NCBI GenBank assembly: GCA_037974665.1
Contig: CM075766.1
Coordinates: 51,778,569 to 51,842,568, forward strand
From: Ehretia macrophylla
Taxonomy: Eukaryota > Streptophyta > Magnoliopsida > Boraginales > Ehretiaceae
Direction: 5' to 3'
Length of the DNA stretch: 64,000 nucleotides
A program made the translations under genes and the position numbers. Of this stretch, positions 59,961 to 64,000 are shown piece by piece; position 1 is the first letter of the stretch; every line of letters starts with the position of its first letter. The notes beneath the pieces were generated by a model. The model searched no databases. It saw only the letters and a program-made list of their open reading frames with translations, and was not told the origin of the DNA.

Positions 59961-62900
59961 ATAGTGGAAGGTACCTTTCTTCTCAATACTCAGCCAGTTA
60001 AAGTTTTGATTGATCCTGGAGCTACGCATTCGTTTATAACTCCTGCATGTGCACGATCTGTGAATGTTTGCATTGATAATTTGCCTCATGAAGTTGAAGT
60101 TAGTACTCATTTGGGTGCAAAATTTGTTGCTGAATCTATTTGCAAATCTTGTGATATATGTATAGAGAACCGTAAATTTCCTGCTGATTTAATTATATTA
60201 CCATTCCGTGACTTTGAAATCATTTTGGGAATGGACTGGTTGGGAAAGTATTATGCACAGTTGGATTGTAGAACAAAGATCGTTTATCTTAAGGTTCCTG
60301 ACCTACCGGTACTAGAGATTATTGGGAACTGCAGGGCTGCCCGCATTCCACTTTTATCAGCGATCAAGACTTCTAAGTTGTTGAATAGGGGTTGTGAAGC
60401 CTACTTAGCCTATTTGATCAATCAGCCTGCTGATAAGTTGAGTTTGAATGAAGTTCCGATTGTTAGAGACTTCCCTGGTGTATTTCCCGAGGAATTACCG
60501 GGTTTACCACCGGATAGGGAGATTGAGTTCGTGATTGATCTTGTGCCAGGCACTGCGCCAATTTCTAGGAGTCCTTACAGGATGGCATCGGCTGAACTTC
60601 AGGAGTTAAAAATTCAGCTTCAGAACTTGCTTGAGAAAGGGTTTATACAACCTAGTTCTTCACCGTGGGGCGCACCTATGCTGTTTGTGAGAAAGAAAGA
60701 TGGCACGCTACGGTTATGCATTGATTACAGGGGACTTAATCAAGTCACGATTAAGAATAAATACCCCTTGCCGTTGATTGAAGAATTGTTTGACCAGTTG
60801 CAGCATTAGAGTGTTTACTCCAAATTTGACTTGAGGCAGGGTTACTATCAACTTAGAATTCGGAGTGACGATATACCAAAGACGGCATTCAGGACTAGAT
60901 ATGGCCACTATGAATTTGTTGTTTTGCCGTTTGGATTGACGAATGCACCAGCCGCATTCATGGACTTGATGCAGAGGGTTTTTCGGCCTTACCTTGATCA
61001 GTTTGTCGTGATCTTCATTGACGACATTTTAGTGTATTCGAAGAACGAGGCTGAACATGAGCAACACTTGAGGATTGTGCTTCAGACTTTGCAGGAAAAC
61101 AAGCTTTTTGCTAAATTCAACAAGTGTGAGTTCTGGTTGAACCAGATATCTTTTCTAGGCCATATCATTTCAGACCGAGGAATTTCAGTGGACCCAGCTA
61201 AGATTGAAGTTGTTTCAGCTTGGAAGAGACCTGAGACGGTGCCAGAGATTCGGAGTTTTCTTGGATTGGCAGGTTACTACCGGATATTTGTTAAAGACTT
61301 TTCTAAAATTACTGGACCTTTGAGCCAGTTAAATCGGAAGAAAGTTGCTTACAAATGGGATGCCAAGTGTGAATCCAGTTTCCAAGAATTGAAGAAGAGC
61401 CTAACTACAGCTCCTATACTAGCTTTACCTGAGGGAACAGAGAACTTCGTTGTCTACAGTGATGCATCTAAAGAAGGATTGGGCTGTGTTTTAATGCAGA
61501 ATTGTAAGGTGATTGCCTATGCTTCTAGGAAATTGAAACCTTATGAAGTCAATTACCCTACACATGATCTTGAGTTAGCTGCAGTTGTGTTTGCATTGAA
61601 GAAGTGGCGTCATTACTTGTGGGGTTGCAGATTTGAAATATTTACTGACCACAAGAGTCTCAAGTATTTGTTTTCACAGAAGGATCTGAATATGAGGCAG
61701 CGGAGATGGCTAGAGTTATTGGGTGGTTATAACTGTTCCATTAACTATGTGCCAGGTAAGGCAAATGTTGTTGCTGATGCTTTGAGCCGAAAGGCTACTG
61801 TTGCGAGCTTGATTATCAAGGACTGGGAGACTTTGGAAGAAATTTGTTCATGGAAACCAGAAGCTACTGAGGTAGGGATTCGGTTTGCTAGTTTACAGAT
61901 TCAGTCAGGATTGCTAGCACAGATCAGAGAGGCTCAGAAGACTGATCCTCACATTTTGAAGATCCAAGAGAAACCTAAAGGGGGAGAGTCGGAGTTTAAA
62001 TTACATGCAGATGGCATTTTCAGATTCAGGGATAGAGTATGTGTTCCTGATGATCCGACTTTGAAGAATGAGATCCTGTCCGAGGCACATAATTCGAGGT
62101 ACACGATTCACCCGGGCAGTACTAAGATGTATAGAGATTTGAAGCAACACTTCTGGTGGAACAATATGAAGAGGGAGATTGCTGGGTATGTATCCAGATG
62201 TTTGACTTGTCAGAGGGTTAAAGTTGAGCATCAGAGGCCAGCCGGACTTCTACAGCCGTTATCGATTCCGCAATGGAAGTGGGTACATATTACAATGGAC
62301 CTTGTGACCGATCTTCCTAGATCTCCGACTGGATATGATTCTGTTTGGGTTGTTGTGGACCGCTTGACTAAAGTTACACATTTTATTCCCGTGAACAAAC
62401 AGGATAGCCTTGATAAGCTAGCTGAATTGTATGTTGCTAATATTGTGAGATTGCATGGAGTACCACAGAGTGTAGTGTCAGATAGGGATCCCAGATTCAG
62501 ATCTCGTTTTTGGCAGAAGTTGCAAGAGGCCATGGGAACTAAGTTGAGCTTCAGTACTGCATATCATCCGCAAACTGATGGCCAGTCTGAGAGAACCATC
62601 AGGATTTTGGAAGACATGCTTCGAGCATGTGTGCTAGACTTTGGGAAGAATTGGGAGAAGTTTTTGCCTTTAGCGGAGTTCGCCTACAACAATAGTTATC
62701 AATCTACTATAGGTATGGCTCCCTACGAGGCATTGTATGGTCGGAAATGCAGATCCCCATTATATTGGGAAGAGGTTGGAGAGATGAGAACAGTTGATCC
62801 GACTGTGTTACCAGAGATGATTAAGATGGTAGATAATGTTCACCTTATTCGCCAGCGTATGCTTACAGCTCAGAGTCGTCAGAAGAGTTATGCGGATAAG

Positions 62901-63377
62901 CACCGTCGGGATCTTAAGTTTGATTTGGGAGATTGGGTGTTTCTTAAGATTTCTCCACGGAAGGGATTGATTCGGCACGGTAAGAGCGGGAAGCTTAGTC
63001 CCAGGTATGTGGGTCCGTATGAGATCACCGAAAAGGTAGGTCCTTTGGCTTATCGATTAGCTTTGCCTCCGAGCTTGTCGTGACTGCATGATGTGTTTCA
63101 CGTGTCTATGTTGAAGAAGTATCATCCAGACCCTTCGCATGTACTTGAACCAGAGCCTTTGCAGATTGAAGAGAAGTTGTCCTACGAAGAGAAACCGATT
63201 AGAATTGTGGATCGGAAGATTCAAGAGCTTCGCAGAAAGAGTATTCCGTTAGTGAAGGTTCTGTGGAATCATCATGGGTTTGAGGAAGCGACATGGGAAA
63301 GAGAGGACCAAGTTCGGGATCAGTATCCGGAGTTGTTTGTTGACCAGGTAAGAATTGCGTGGGCGCAATTGTTTTAA
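59960..63377 (+). pseudogene. Pol region of youngest element (best kept in the window)
   Basis: Protease motif [14 protein letters not shown] lies near 60003-60045. RT runs about 60570-61300, with [17 protein letters not shown] and the [10 protein letters not shown] catalytic region. RNase H runs about 61440-61800, with [22 protein letters not shown] and [16 protein letters not shown]. The integrase zinc region is at about 62090-62215 and the catalytic core at about 62290-62770. The GPY/F module ([13 protein letters not shown]) is near 63003, and the chromodomain-like end (KVLWNHHGFEEATWERED) runs to about 63340. Most of pol is in one frame, but a few interruptions remain and it is treated as a fossil. 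Confidence 0.9.
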
Positions 63378-63388
63378 GGGGGAGATGG
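63376..63388 (+). other. Polypurine tract
   Basis: AAGGGGGAGATGG lies directly before the 3' LTR. Confidence 0.75.
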
Positions 63389-64000
63389 TGTAATACCCGA
63401 GCCCGGAATATGAATTTTCTTTGTTTATTATTTTGAAAATTATATTTCCTTAAAATCTTTGTGAATTAATTGTTACATTCTCGCCGACGCAACGTGCATT
63501 GCATTTAAGGAGCGATAGCTAGATAACGATTTCCAGTCCTCAGCAAATAGTGAAACTAGTATTTAGACGACTTAAATTTTATATTTTAAATATTGCCAGC
63601 TTTATTTGAACTTACCATAGCTGAAACGGCTTTAAAACGCGCGAAATAGGGCCCTTTGACCAAGTTTTAAGTGGTTTGACCTTGGACCTTTGAGCTTTGA
63701 CCATTTGACACCTTATAAGCTAAAATAATAGGCAAAATAAAAAAAAAACAGCAGCAAATAGAGAGAGCAGGCCGTGAGCTTTGAGGGAGAAAAAAAAAAG
63801 ATTTCAACTTCCAATCTTTCATTCTTCGCGAGAGCTCGTGCGGGGTGATTACCGAGGCAACCAACGTTGTTTTCCTAGAGACTAGGAGTACCTAAGGTGA
63901 GGGAAGCATGTTACTTGCGCATTTATACGTTGTGTTAGTTAACTTTATCAGTTTTTAGATTTATCCGTAGATCGTTATTTAAAGCGAATTGATGCTTCTA
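63389..64000 (+). repeat. 3' LTR of youngest element (first 612 bp)
   Basis: It begins TGTAATACCCGAGCCCGGAA and is nearly identical to 56922-57530. The TTGAC cluster at 63655-63709 differs in unit sequence from that of the 5' LTR. Confidence 0.93.

Larger units (their letters stand above)
56922..64000 (+). mobile_element. Youngest-looking family-1 element, inserted in the array's last LTR (cut by window end)
   Basis: It has a 5' LTR (2288 bp), primer site, a short gag remnant, a nearly continuous pol, polypurine tract and the first 612 bp of the 3' LTR. Over the comparable 610 bp the two LTRs differ at fewer than ten sites by eye, about 1.4%. That suggests roughly half a million years at a commonly used plant rate. 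The pol has one open stretch of 750 codons, the longest in the window. The gag is much shorter than in sister copies, and the element has a handful of breaks, so it is not whole. Confidence 0.9.

Noticed and set aside
1-64000. The window as part of a plant mitochondrial genome.
   Set aside because: Most of it is nested nuclear-type gypsy elements with kilobase LTRs, and the ccmC copy carries a nonsense change in a key motif. A nuclear locus with a NUMT is simpler, though not proven from sequence alone.
40724-64000. A CRISPR array or tandem satellite, suggested by the regular large repeats.
   Set aside because: The repeats are 2.3-kb LTRs with TG...CA ends, primer sites and polypurine tracts, separated by gag-pol. 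They are retrotransposons.

Overview
The window looks like plant (angiosperm) nuclear DNA made almost entirely of nested Ty3/gypsy LTR retrotransposons that have landed in and around transferred mitochondrial DNA. No intact host gene was recognised. The plant assignment rests on a mitochondrial ccmC copy of angiosperm type, on chromovirus-type gag-pol proteins with an initiator-Met-tRNA primer site, and on 2.3-2.7 kb LTRs. The species cannot be told from the sequence.

Layout, left to right. (1) 1-2070 is the 3' part of an LTR of the main family, here called family 1; its LTRs are about 2.28 kb, start TGTAATACC and end GTGACA. (2) 2071-3672 and 13523-21197 are organelle-type DNA, together about 9.3 kb. 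They read as one nuclear mitochondrial insert (NUMT) split by a complete but decayed minus-strand gypsy element at 3673-13522, whose two LTRs are both 2450 bp. The right part of the NUMT carries a ccmC pseudogene (minus strand) with a tRNA-like 't-element' over its stop codon, and a broken mitochondrial ORF upstream of it. (3) 21198-27368 is a family-1 array, LTR - short internal region - LTR - shorter internal region. It abuts (4) a longer gag-pol element at 27369-39388. A 2672-bp solo LTR of a third family sits in that element's 5' LTR in the opposite direction, with a perfect 5-bp target duplication. (5) 39389-40723 is a 1.3-kb island, possibly more mitochondrial DNA, holding small copia and gypsy scraps. 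(6) 40724-56921 is a tandem array LTR-gag/pol-LTR-gag/pol-LTR in which the middle LTR is shared. (7) 56922-64000 is the youngest-looking element, inserted into the last LTR of that array and running off the right edge.

All gypsy copies share one plan: leader, gag with CCHC knuckles, protease, reverse transcriptase, RNase H, integrase with a GPY/F module, and a chromodomain-like C-terminus. All are broken in their coding regions. The most interesting signals lie in the LTRs. A TTGAC-rich (W-box-like) cluster and a short hairpin, whose arms change together between families, recur in all three LTR families. Intron-like splice signals around a short acidic open stretch recur in family 1.

Divergences and ages are estimates by eye, not alignments.
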